42,173 nucleotides of DNA from JBQTHD01 sp052390275 (GTDB lineage Bacteria > Actinomycetota > Acidimicrobiia > Acidimicrobiales > AC-14). Positions within the stretch are counted from its first letter, which is position 1. Each line of letters begins with the position of its first letter. Positions 1-7,452 of this stretch are shown in pieces. A program made the translations under genes and the position numbers. The notes beneath the pieces were generated by a model. It was not told the origin of the DNA and did no database searches. It saw only the letters and a list, made by a program, of their open reading frames with translations. Location of the stretch: positions 1-42,173 of the forward strand of contig JBQTHD010000028.1 of assembly GCA_052390275.1 (NCBI GenBank), written 5' to 3'.

Positions 1-869
1 CCAGAACCGCCGCTGGCTGCGTTCTCGTCCTCGACTCGCGCAAAGGGTGAGGCTTCGTCCTGCGGCCTTGCCAGCGACGCTTCTGACTCGGAGCCACGCG
101 GGCAAGCGTTCATGGTCAGGGCACTAGATGCGTTGCTCGCCGGGTTGGCGACCCAGGTGCCGGGCTCCCAGGTGAAGCTGGACCGGACGTGGACCTCGAC
201 CCCATGGTTGCGCGCGAACTCCACCGAGCGAAGCGCCAGGACCTTGCCCCCGGTGGCCGCCATTTCCAGCATCTCCTCGTAGGAGACCGAGTCCAGGCGA
301 CGGGCCCGGGGGACCACCCGGGGATCGGCGGTGAACACCCCCGTCACGTCGGTGTAGATCTCGCAGGAATCCGCGCCCAGGGCCGCGGCCAGGGCCACGG
401 CGGTGGTGTCGGACCCCCCCCGGCCCAGCGCCGTCAGTTCACCTTCGGCCGATGCCCCCTGAAAGCCGGCCACCACCGCCACCTCGCCGGCTTCGAGGGC
501 AGCCAGCACAGCTTTGGGGTCGATGTCGACAATGGCGGCCCTGCCGAAGTTGGAATCGGTCAATATGCCCGCCGCCTGCCCCGTGAACGAACGGGCCGGT
601 TGGCCCAGGTCGGCCAGGGCCATGCACAACAGGGCCATGGAGATCCGTTCCCCGGCGGTGGCCACCACGTCGAGTTCCCGGGCCAGGGGCGTGACCGAGA
701 CTTCCTGCGCCAGAGCAAGAAGATCGTCGGTGCTTCGACCCATGGCGCTGACCACCACCACCACATGGTTCCCGGCGGCGACGGTGGCGGCAACATGGCC
801 GGCCACCGCTCTCAGGCGGCCGGCATCGGCCACCGACGTTCCCCCGAACTTCTGAACCAGCAGCGCCAC
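1..869 (-). CDS. lysC: Aspartate kinase, C-terminus beyond the window
   Basis: Phosphorylates aspartate in the first step of the aspartate pathway (lysine, threonine, methionine, diaminopimelate). I read the protein from a GTG at 869, preceded by AAGGA nine bases upstream. It begins VALLVQKFGGTSVADAG, the K-FGGTS ATP-binding signature of the family, and continues through VVVVVSAMG, TAGERIS, ARSFTGQAAG, LGRGGSDTTA, EIYTDVTGVFTADPR and VHVRSSF, all in kinase-domain order. About 289 residues are present. The frame stays open to base 1, so the ACT regulatory domains lie outside. The last ~45 visible residues are Ser/Ala/Glu-rich and do not look like the usual start of the ACT region, so a long linker is possible. 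No partner gene is visible; asd often lies downstream in actinobacteria and would be off the left edge. Confidence 0.93.
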   Translation of the reverse strand, partial: MALLVQKFGGTSVADAGRLRAVAGHVAATVAAGNHVVVVVSAMGRSTDDLLALAQEVSVTPLARELDVVATAGERISMALLCMALADLGQPARSFTGQAAGILTDSNFGRAAIVDIDPKAVLAALEAGEVAVVAGFQGASAEGELTALGRGGSDTTAVALAAALGADSCEIYTDVTGVFTADPRVVPRARRLDSVSYEEMLEMAATGGKVLALRSVEFARNHGVEVHVRSSFTWEPGTWVANPASNASSALTMNACPRGSESEASLARPQDEASPFARVEDENAASGGS

Positions 870-1015
870 GGGGCGCCATCCTTGCGCATCCGGTGCCGGG
901 CGAGAGCGATCGTTCACGGTTACCGGACCAGCGGGAGCAGTTACCCTGCCCCCGGTCCGGTGGATGCCGGCGGGGGCGCCGTCACCGGCTGCCGGAGTTG
1001 AGGGAGGCGGCCAGC

Positions 1016-1846
1016 GTGCCCAGTCAGAAGCGCCAGCGACACCGTGAGGCCCGGGCGGAGCGGGTGGCGGCCGAGGCTGCGGCCACCCGATCGGCCCGTC
1101 AGCGCCGATCGGGGATCACGGTGGCCCTGGCCGCCCTGGCGGTGGTGGGGCTGGTCTTTCTGGTCACACGTGGCGGCGACGAAGAAGTCGCCACCGGGTC
1201 CTCGACCACGGTTGCGGAGGAGGCCACCACCACGGTTGCCGAGGAGGCCACCACCACGGTGCCCGGCGAGTCCACGACCACCGCCCCCTTCGTTCCCCCG
1301 CCCGGGTGCCCGCCAGCGGCAGGGACCACCGAGCGCAAGGTGGCCTTCGACGCCGCCCCGCCCCGTTGCCTCAATCCGTCCGCTTCCTACTCGGCCCAGG
1401 TGGAAACGACCAAGGGGGACTTCACCATCGAGTTCGACTCCGAACGGGCACCCAACACCGTCAACAACTTCGTCTTTCTGGCCCGGAACCGCTACTACGA
1501 GGGCATCAAGTTCCATCGGGTCATACCCGGGTTCGTGATCCAGGGCGGCGACCCTCAGGGCAACGGGAGCGGCGGACCCGGCTACCGGTTCGCCGACGAA
1601 CTTCCCCGAGAGGGGGAGTACGAACTGGGCTCGCTGGCCATGGCCAACTCCGGCCCCGACACCAACGGCAGCCAGTTCTTTGTCATCACCGGGCCCCAGG
1701 GCGAGGGACTACCCGCGAAGTACTCGCTGTTCGGCCAGGTGACAGAGGGCCTCGACGTGGTCAAGGCCATCGAGGCCGGTGGATCTGCGTCCGGCACCCC
1801 CACGGATCTGGTCACCATCGAGAAGGTGACGATCACAGAGTCCTAA
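1016..1846 (+). CDS. Membrane-anchored cyclophilin-type peptidyl-prolyl isomerase
   Basis: Predicted to isomerise Xaa-Pro bonds in exported proteins. I chose the GTG at 1016 because GAGGGAGGCGG lies just upstream; the reading frame is open further up but overlaps the lysC promoter region. Layout of the 276 residues: a basic N-terminus, one membrane segment at about 33-52, a Thr-rich stalk, and a cyclophilin domain from about residue 125. The stalk contains a nine-residue repeat (VAEEATTT twice, then a VPGESTTT variant) encoded by near-identical 27-base units. Active-site signatures are visible: FHRVIPGFVIQGGDP (catalytic Arg and Phe) and NGSQFFV (Gln/Phe). The anchor places the domain outside the membrane. 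Divergent from lysC and convergent with the S51 peptidase gene; single-gene unit. Confidence 0.9.
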   Translation: MPSQKRQRHREARAERVAAEAAATRSARQRRSGITVALAALAVVGLVFLVTRGGDEEVATGSSTTVAEEATTTVAEEATTTVPGESTTTAPFVPPPGCPPAAGTTERKVAFDAAPPRCLNPSASYSAQVETTKGDFTIEFDSERAPNTVNNFVFLARNRYYEGIKFHRVIPGFVIQGGDPQGNGSGGPGYRFADELPREGEYELGSLAMANSGPDTNGSQFFVITGPQGEGLPAKYSLFGQVTEGLDVVKAIEAGGSASGTPTDLVTIEKVTITES

Positions 1847-1887
1847 GTCGATCGGGGTCCCACGCGCGACACGGTGCCAACCCTGGG

Positions 1888-2760
1888 TCAAAGGATCAGA
1901 TCGTTCAGCGGGGAAAGCTGGCCAGCCTGGTGGACGGCGGCGGAGCCTTCCCCGGCCACCCGCCAGCGTCCAAGAGGATCGCGGATGGCGGCGGTGGCCT
2001 CGTCGATGGACAGGAGGGTCACCGGTGCCGGGGCCAGGTGGACCGTTCGACCCATCTTCTCAGCCGACCAGGTATTGCGGTGGGGCAGCACCGCCAGGTC
2101 TTCGATGAGGCCGAGGCCCAGGGTGAAGGCACCGCCCCGAGGGTCCACCATTGGATCGCCGAGGACCATCGCCCCGGCCGAGGATGCGGCCACCACCGCG
2201 CCCGATCGCCAGGCGGCCACCAGGGCCGACCACAGCGGCGAGTCCTTCAGCACCGAACGTAGATGCAGGGGGGATCCCCCGGCCAGGTAGATGAAGCGAC
2301 TGGCCGCCAGGACCCGGGCCGGCGCCGGGTCCAGGGCCTCGGCCCGGCCCAGAACCATGAGTCCCTCCACCTTGGCCCCCAACGGGGCGAAGTGGACCCG
2401 TGCGGTCTCCACGGCCCGCTCCGGGTGCTCGTAGGCCGCGGCGGTGGGGAGGACCGTCACCACGTCGGTGCCCGAGGCGGCGAGTAGCTCAGCGTCGAAC
2501 GTGCACCCCGGGGTCCACTCCCCGCCGCCCACCAGGGCCAGGATCCCCACCGAGTTGGTGGCCGGAGGGAGAGGAGCACTGGCGGCGGCCGCCGCCGGGT
2601 CTGCGCCATCGCCGGGGGCCGCATCGCCCCGGGCGGCATCGCCCCGGGTGTCATCGCCCCGGGTGGCATCGGCACCCCGGACCGCCTTGCTGGCCCCAAC
2701 TGCGTCGGCGGGAAAGACGGCTTCTGATCCTCGGCCTGGGGCGCCCTCTGGTTGGCTCAC
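1888..2760 (-). CDS. Peptidase S51 / cyanophycinase-like protein
   Basis: Belongs by motif to the S51 family (peptidase E, cyanophycinase), cytosolic serine exopeptidases. After a low-complexity N-terminus, the domain starts near residue 70 (NSVGILALVGGGEW) and carries FIYLAGGSPLHL at about 156-167 and the nucleophile elbow AASSAGAMVLGD with the presumed catalytic Ser194. Total 290 residues from the GTG at 2760; the start is uncertain because no good Shine-Dalgarno is visible and the first ~65 residues are a degenerate (R)GDAA-type repeat. Substrate cannot be told from sequence: Asp-X dipeptidase and cyanophycin hydrolase are both possible, and no cyanophycin synthetase is in view. Convergent with the cyclophilin gene. 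Confidence 0.78.
   Translation of the reverse strand: MSQPEGAPGRGSEAVFPADAVGASKAVRGADATRGDDTRGDAARGDAAPGDGADPAAAAASAPLPPATNSVGILALVGGGEWTPGCTFDAELLAASGTDVVTVLPTAAAYEHPERAVETARVHFAPLGAKVEGLMVLGRAEALDPAPARVLAASRFIYLAGGSPLHLRSVLKDSPLWSALVAAWRSGAVVAASSAGAMVLGDPMVDPRGGAFTLGLGLIEDLAVLPHRNTWSAEKMGRTVHLAPAPVTLLSIDEATAAIRDPLGRWRVAGEGSAAVHQAGQLSPLNDLIL
2606..2680 (-). repeat. 15-bp tandem repeat in the S51 gene N-terminus
   Basis: Three nearly identical 15-base units, GCATCGCCCCGGG(C/T)G on the plus strand, occupy 2621-2665, with decayed copies on both sides. On the coding strand they give a five-residue repeat (RGDAA, RGDDT). The length is a multiple of three, so copy-number change keeps the frame. 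Confidence 0.7.
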
Positions 2761-2769
2761 CCGCTCAGG

Positions 2770-2981
2770 CTAAGGCAGCGCCCGCCCGTCCTCTTCGGTG
2801 TCGAGCAATCGGGCCAGAAGCTTCAGAAGGTTCCGCCCTCGCGCGCAGCCCCTTTGCTGAACCAGAACGGCACTGTGACGGGCGACTTCGATGTCGGCCT
2901 CCGCAGCGACAGCCAGCAACGCCTGAAGGTCGCCACCAGATCCGAGGCCAGTGACGCCAGCGCCTCAGCAATACCAGCCAC
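2770..2981 (-). pseudogene. Internally deleted nucleotidyltransferase-like (AbiEii-type) remnant
   Basis: Directly behind the small HEAG-motif gene, where its nucleotidyltransferase partner would be expected. A GTG at 2981 opens MAGIAEALASLASDLVA, which resembles the N-terminal helix of such proteins. Within a few codons a different frame takes over (DLQALLAVAAEADIEVARH, then QQRGCARGRNLLKLLARLL, stop at 2770), which resembles their C-terminal end with its RGRDLL-like motif. The central catalytic region (GG-S...D-D) is absent. Seen: two coding-like frames joined by a shift, about 70 codons in all. Inferred: the gene lost its middle and is dead. The family assignment rests on memory of the two ends and is tentative. 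Confidence 0.4.
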
Positions 2982-2989
2982 GGTCTGAC

Positions 2990-3226
2990 TCAGATCTGGC
3001 GGAGGGGGCGGGGTCGTCCCGGGGCGTCGGGAGGGCGGTCAGTCAGCCATGCCCAGAACAACTCATCGAGTTCCGCCGGACTGCACCCTTCATGGCGGCG
3101 AGCAAGGTTGAGGCGCATTAAGGCCATACCAGCCTCGTGCATTTCGCACGCTACCCGGAAATTCTCGGCGTAGTTCGCAACCACGGGCAAAAGTCTATGA
3201 CAGGCCTTCCGCCGCAGGAACAACAC
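2990..3226 (-). CDS. Small HEAG/MRLNL-motif protein, antitoxin-like partner of a lost nucleotidyltransferase
   Basis: A 78-residue protein read from a GTG at 3226; an internal start would keep the core. The core EMHEAGMALMRLNLARRH, then SPAELDELFWAWLTDRP and a basic tail with DAPGR, matches a family of short helical proteins that I know as first genes of pairs with nucleotidyltransferase-fold proteins. That pairing suggests a toxin-antitoxin or regulatory role, but no function is proven for the family here. Base composition is lower in GC than the surroundings. The gene behind it appears broken, so this may be an orphan. It lies downstream of the DNA methyltransferase on the same strand. Confidence 0.55.
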   Translation of the reverse strand: MLFLRRKACHRLLPVVANYAENFRVACEMHEAGMALMRLNLARRHEGCSPAELDELFWAWLTDRPPDAPGRPRPLRQI

Positions 3227-3238
3227 GTCAAACGGACG

Positions 3239-3389
3239 TCACGTTCCTATCCCAAGGTCATGCAGAGGTTCGCGCACTCGCTTCAGGGGCCTGTCCGCAA
3301 GTGCACGGGACTCGCTCAGCGCAGCATCCATCTCCGCCTTCAACTCGGGGTACAGGCTGCCCGCATCGATGGCAGCATGTAGGCCCGAT
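3239..3389 (-). other. Coding-like frame without a start, just behind the methyltransferase stop
   Basis: Beyond the methyltransferase stop, another frame reads SAESGLHAAIDAGSLYPELK and on to a TGA at 3241..3239. Composition is protein-like (alternating acidic and alanine/leucine residues), but there is no ATG or GTG before an internal Met, and the frame is closed by a TAG inside the methyltransferase gene. It could be a C-terminal tail of the methyltransferase separated by a frameshift, or chance. Confidence 0.25.
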
Positions 3390-4259
3390 TCAGCCGACGT
3401 CTTCGAACCGCGATGGGGCCGGGGCGGCTACCTCGGCGAGGCGTCGGTTGGCGATCTCGATGGCGGTCGCGCTCTCGTCCACCAGGAGAAACCGCCGGCC
3501 AAGGCGCTTGGCGGCGACGCCGGTGGTGCCGCTGCCGCAGAAGAAGTCAGCTACGAGGTCGCCGCGGGTGCTGGAGCCCGCAACGATGCGCTCCAGAAGT
3601 TTCAGCGGCTTCTGGGTTGGATAGCCGGTGCGCTCCTTCCCGTTGGTCGGGACGATCGTCATCCACCATGTATCGGTGGGAAGCTTCCCAATGGCGGCCT
3701 TTTCCGGGCCGACGAGACCCGGAGCCATATAGGGGATGCGTTCAATCTCGTCACGATTGAAGGTCCAGTGGTCGGACTTGGCGTACCAGAGAATGTTGTC
3801 GTGTTTACGCGCCCACTTATCTTTTGCGCGTCCCCCAAAGTCGTAGGCCCAAATAATCTCGTTCAAGAAGTGCTCGGTCCCGAAGATCTCGTCGAGCATG
3901 AGGCGGGCGAAATGAACGGTGTGATGATCCAGATGCAGGTAGAGCGAACCCTCATCGGCCAGCAATCGATGCATTTCTGCGAGTCGCTCATACAGGAACC
4001 CGAGGTATTCGTCGAGCGCCATGTCGTCGCGGTACCTGTGAGCGGACGTGACCTTGAAGTTATAGGTGCGGCCGCCGAAGCCACCGCGGGTTTTCTCCCC
4101 AGATCCTGTACGAATGGATCTGAGGCACTGCACCTGTCCGGTGCCGAAGGGTGGGTCGATGTAGACCAGATCGATGCTCTGGCTGGCCAACCCTTTCATT
4201 ACGGTCAGGTTGTCACCGTGGATTACAGAATTGGAACCGATGTCCAGCTTTCCGCTCAC
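3390..4259 (-). CDS. Site-specific DNA methyltransferase (amino-MTase, beta-like order)
   Basis: Predicted to transfer a methyl group from SAM to an exocyclic amino group (N6-adenine or N4-cytosine) of DNA. Start is the GTG at 4259, with AAGGG eight bases upstream and only ten bases behind the phosphoesterase stop. In 289 residues the catalytic motif IV, VYIDPPFGTG (35-38 DPPF), comes before the SAM-binding motif I, DFFCGSGTTG (238-247), the order of the beta class. TQKPLKLLERI, common in this group, lies near 215. The central ~150 residues would hold the target-recognition part. No restriction endonuclease is adjacent, so it is an orphan methyltransferase or what is left of a restriction-modification system. 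The gene is visibly poorer in GC than its neighbours, which suggests transfer. Confidence 0.88.
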   Translation of the reverse strand: MSGKLDIGSNSVIHGDNLTVMKGLASQSIDLVYIDPPFGTGQVQCLRSIRTGSGEKTRGGFGGRTYNFKVTSAHRYRDDMALDEYLGFLYERLAEMHRLLADEGSLYLHLDHHTVHFARLMLDEIFGTEHFLNEIIWAYDFGGRAKDKWARKHDNILWYAKSDHWTFNRDEIERIPYMAPGLVGPEKAAIGKLPTDTWWMTIVPTNGKERTGYPTQKPLKLLERIVAGSSTRGDLVADFFCGSGTTGVAAKRLGRRFLLVDESATAIEIANRRLAEVAAPAPSRFEDVG

Positions 4260-4269
4260 GTCAGCACCC

Positions 4270-5382
4270 TTACGCCGTTCGGTTGAGGCTGAGGCAGCGG
4301 TCGGACAACGAGCCAAAGGAGTAGGCGCCGAACATTCCGGCGAACATGCCCCTGGTCCGCTCCGACCAGGCCAGGGCGGCAGGATCGGAGGTGCGGTGGA
4401 AGATCTGGAGGATCCCACCCTCGTAGACCTGATACTCGGCCCAGCCACCGGGAAAGTCCTTGGTGGAGCCGACCTCGATCCAGGCGGCCCCCCCGGCCGA
4501 CTCCAGGCGCCGGACCCGGTTGCGATGGGTGTGGCCACACAGGTAGGCGACCAACCGGTCCCGCCGGCCGAACCCCTCTGCCAGGGCGATGGACGAGGTC
4601 TGGTCCATTCCTGAGTAGGGCACCTCCGGCCCGCATTCGTTCGGATCCCAGGGCTGGTGGTGGCCCATGATCAGTACCGGCCTATCGGCCCGGGCCCCCA
4701 GTTCGTCGAGCCAGTCGAGTTGGTGGCCGTCCAGGCGTCCGCCGGCCAGGGCATCGACGCTGGTGTCGACCAGGGCAAGGGTCACCCCCTCGAGGGCCAC
4801 CTCGCAGACGTGGGGCCCCTCCACCCTCCCCCCCGGGGCCCTGTCGTGGTTGCCGGCCATCCAGTGAAGCCTGTGGCTGACCGGGGCCATGGCATCGAGA
4901 AAGGCGGCCAAGTCCCCGGGGGCGCCGGCGTCGGTCAGGTCCCCCTTGGCCACCACCGCATCGGGGGCGATGGCCGCCATCTCAGCGGCCGCGGCCCGGG
5001 CCATGAGGGTGGGGTAGGGCACGTCGCCCGGTTCGGTTCGCAGCACCGGCCCGATGTCGAGGGCGCTGTGGCGGCCGCATTCGGTCTCGCCCAGATGGAG
5101 ATCGTTCACGGTGGCCACCCGGCACAGCAGTTGGCCTCCGGGGCGGGCCAGGGTCTCGAAATCGTGCCCCCGGGCCTGGTATCTGGTCCCAGGCTCCAGG
5201 CCGTCGAGGCGAAACGCCTGGCCCTGACGGTGAAACACGGCATGGGTCGTACTCACGGTGGTGAGGTCGAAGTCGCCGCCACCACCGGGCTCGGATTCGG
5301 CGCGGGCCGTATCGTCGCCGCGGGTCTCCGCGGGCCGTCCGGCCCACAGGTCGCTGGCAGGACCGCTGAACTCGGTGGACAC
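4270..5382 (-). CDS. Calcineurin-like metallophosphoesterase
   Basis: A 370-residue two-metal phosphoesterase. All metal-binding blocks are in order: NDLHLG (93-98), GDLTD (147-151), GNHD (177-180), GHHQ (240-243) and GHTH (283-286). This is the pattern of the Icc/CpdA-type cyclic-nucleotide or nucleotide phosphodiesterases; the substrate is not decidable here. The ~90 residues before the catalytic domain include LDGLEPGTRYQARG, which resembles a fibronectin-type III-like or purple-acid-phosphatase N-terminal strand. There is no signal peptide, so a cytosolic location is likely. It follows AccE by 12 bases and precedes the methyltransferase by 10, so it probably shares a transcript with accD-accE. 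Confidence 0.85.
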   Translation of the reverse strand: MSTEFSGPASDLWAGRPAETRGDDTARAESEPGGGGDFDLTTVSTTHAVFHRQGQAFRLDGLEPGTRYQARGHDFETLARPGGQLLCRVATVNDLHLGETECGRHSALDIGPVLRTEPGDVPYPTLMARAAAAEMAAIAPDAVVAKGDLTDAGAPGDLAAFLDAMAPVSHRLHWMAGNHDRAPGGRVEGPHVCEVALEGVTLALVDTSVDALAGGRLDGHQLDWLDELGARADRPVLIMGHHQPWDPNECGPEVPYSGMDQTSSIALAEGFGRRDRLVAYLCGHTHRNRVRRLESAGGAAWIEVGSTKDFPGGWAEYQVYEGGILQIFHRTSDPAALAWSERTRGMFAGMFGAYSFGSLSDRCLSLNRTA

Positions 5383-5394
5383 GCGCTCGGGCAG

Positions 5395-5721
5395 TTACTC
5401 GTTCGACCGCGCCGGAAAGGGCGACCCGGGTGACGACAATCGCCATGCTCCGGCGCCGCTCAGCCCGGTCCAGGCGACGGCGGAGATGGCAGGGGCGGCA
5501 GTTCCGCGCTCGGCCGCCGAGATCCCCAAACCGGCGCCGGAGCCGGGACCAAGGCTGTCAGGCTTACCGCTCACCAGGCTCGGCGGTGCTGAGCCCGTTC
5601 GGCGGGCCAGGAGGACGGCCACGGCCACCGCGGCCGCCACCATCTCGTGTTCCTCGCCTCCATCTCCATCTCCTGGCCGATCCGCCCGGCGGCCGTTGCG
5701 GGGGGCAACCGGAGCGGTCAC
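5395..5721 (-). CDS. accE: Acyl-CoA carboxylase epsilon-subunit-like small protein
   Basis: A 108-residue protein whose GTG start overlaps the accD stop by four bases (GTGA). Two short features match the actinobacterial AccE group: EEHEMVAAAVAVAVLLARR, resembling the N-terminal helix, and a C-terminal SGAGAWRLSSPG, resembling the conserved W-containing tail. The middle is Gly/Ser/Ala-rich. Epsilon subunits stabilise or activate the AccA-AccD core in streptomycetes and mycobacteria. The family is poorly conserved, so position immediately after accD is much of the evidence. The biotin carboxylase/BCCP alpha subunit is not in the window. Confidence 0.6.
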   Translation of the reverse strand: MTAPVAPRNGRRADRPGDGDGGEEHEMVAAAVAVAVLLARRTGSAPPSLVSGKPDSLGPGSGAGLGISAAERGTAAPAISAVAWTGLSGAGAWRLSSPGSPFPARSNE

Positions 5722-7322
5722 AGCGGCACGCAGGGGTGGCGGCGGGCGATGCGGGTCCGGGCCTTGCCTTCGAGCAGAGCCAGGCCCGCGGCCAACCGGC
5801 CCCGGGTGTCGGCCGGTTCGATCACGTCATCGATCAGACCCAGTTCGGCGGCGATCCAGGGGTTGGCGAAGGCGCGCTCGTACTCGGCGGCGAGCCGGGC
5901 GGTCTCGGGTCCTGGATCTTCCATCTGACTCAACTCCCGATGGTGCAGTACTCCCACCGCTGCCTGGGGGTTCATGACCGTCATGGCCGCGGCGGGCCAG
6001 GCGTAGGCCAGGTCGGTTCCCGTGGCCTTGGAGCCCATCACCACCGCGGCGGCCCCGTAAGCGGTGCGCAGGACCACCTGGATGCGCCCGACGGTGGCCT
6101 CGCAGTAGGCGTACAGAAGCTTCGAGCCCCGCCGGATCAGCCCCGCCTGTTCCTGGTCCGCTCCGGGCCGGAACCCGGCAGCGTCGACCAGGGTTATCAG
6201 CGGCAAGCCGAAGGCGTCACAGGTCCGGACGAACCGGGCCGCCTTCTCGCAGGCGTCCACGTCCAGCAGGCCCCCCAGCACCATGGGCTGGTTGGCCACC
6301 AGGCCCACCGGGCGACCCTCGATCCGGGCGAAACCGCACCACAGGTTGGTGGCCCACTCCGGGGCGTAGGCCATGAAGTCACCGGCGTCCACCAGGGACG
6401 ACACCACCGACGTGATGTCGTAGGGCTGGCGGGGGTCGGCCGGCACCAGGCCCGCCGGCCCCGGGCCGCCGCCATTGGTGATGCCACCCTCGGCCAGCGC
6501 CCACGGCTCGCATCGAGGCGGCGGCTGGCTGGCATTGGCTGGCAGGAAGGAGAGCAGCCGGCGGACCTGGGCCAGGCAGGCCTGGTCGTCGGGGGCGGTG
6601 AACTGGGCCACGCCCGACCGGGTGGCATGGGTCCGGGCCCCGCCCAGCTCGTCGGTGGTGACGCTCTCACCGGTCACCGCCTTCACCACGTCGGGACCGG
6701 TGATGAACATGTACGAGGTGCCCCCCACCATGAACACGAAGTCGGTCAACGCCGGGCTGTACACCGCCCCGCCTGCGCAGGGGCCCATGATCACGCTTAT
6801 CTGGGGGATGTAGCCCGAAGCCCTGGTGTTGCGGGCGAAGATCCCGCCGTAGCCGGCCAGAGCGGCCACGCCCTCCTGGATCCGGGCCCCGGCACCGTCG
6901 TTGATTCCCACCAACGGCACCCCTACCGAAATGGCCAGGTCCATGACCGTTTGGATCTTGGCGGCGTGGGCCGCTCCCAGAGACCCGCCGAAGACGGTGA
7001 AGTCCTGGGAGAAGACGCAGACCTTGCGGCCGTCGACCAGCCCCCAACCGGTGACCACTCCGTCGGTGTAGGGCCGGGATCCAAGTCCGGCCTCGTGCGC
7101 CTGATGGCGAACCAGGGGACCCAGCTCGCAGAAGGTCCCCGGGTCACACAGCAGGTCGATCCGGGCCCGGGCAGAAAGCTTTCCCCTTTCGGCCTGGCGG
7201 GCGGCGGACCCGGGGGACCCGGGCTCGGTCGCGATGCGCTTGCGGGTGGCCAGATCGTCCCCCGGCTCCGGCTCACCGGGGCGGGCTGGCCGGTCCGAGG
7301 GAGACAAGTTGGTGGAGGGCAC
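5718..7322 (-). CDS. accD: Acyl-CoA carboxylase beta subunit (propionyl-CoA carboxylase type)
   Basis: Carboxyltransferase half of a biotin-dependent acyl-CoA carboxylase; moves CO2 from carboxybiotin to acetyl- or propionyl-CoA, giving malonyl- or methylmalonyl-CoA. Its 534 residues match the usual family length. Conserved blocks are visible in both halves: GGSLGAAHAAKI, ASGYIPQISVIMGPCAGGA, GGTSYMFITGPDVVKAVTGE, RRGSKLLYAYCEATV and VVMGSKATGTDLAYAWPA. One departure is LVDAAGFRPGADQEQ, where family members usually read DVPGFLPG-QE. The start is a GTG at 7322. It heads a likely unit accD-accE-phosphoesterase-methyltransferase and is divergent from the MFS gene across a 130-base promoter gap. 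Confidence 0.92.
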   Translation of the reverse strand: MPSTNLSPSDRPARPGEPEPGDDLATRKRIATEPGSPGSAARQAERGKLSARARIDLLCDPGTFCELGPLVRHQAHEAGLGSRPYTDGVVTGWGLVDGRKVCVFSQDFTVFGGSLGAAHAAKIQTVMDLAISVGVPLVGINDGAGARIQEGVAALAGYGGIFARNTRASGYIPQISVIMGPCAGGAVYSPALTDFVFMVGGTSYMFITGPDVVKAVTGESVTTDELGGARTHATRSGVAQFTAPDDQACLAQVRRLLSFLPANASQPPPRCEPWALAEGGITNGGGPGPAGLVPADPRQPYDITSVVSSLVDAGDFMAYAPEWATNLWCGFARIEGRPVGLVANQPMVLGGLLDVDACEKAARFVRTCDAFGLPLITLVDAAGFRPGADQEQAGLIRRGSKLLYAYCEATVGRIQVVLRTAYGAAAVVMGSKATGTDLAYAWPAAAMTVMNPQAAVGVLHHRELSQMEDPGPETARLAAEYERAFANPWIAAELGLIDDVIEPADTRGRLAAGLALLEGKARTRIARRHPCVPL

Positions 7323-7452
7323 TGGCAGCGAGGCTAACTGTCACCGTTCGGTAAGTAGGTGGCCCACCGCTGCGTCCGCTGTGTGCTTCGGCCTGCGACG
7401 CCGGGGGTGAAATCGCCGGAGATTCACGGCCGGGTTCCCCTACGGTCGGGCG

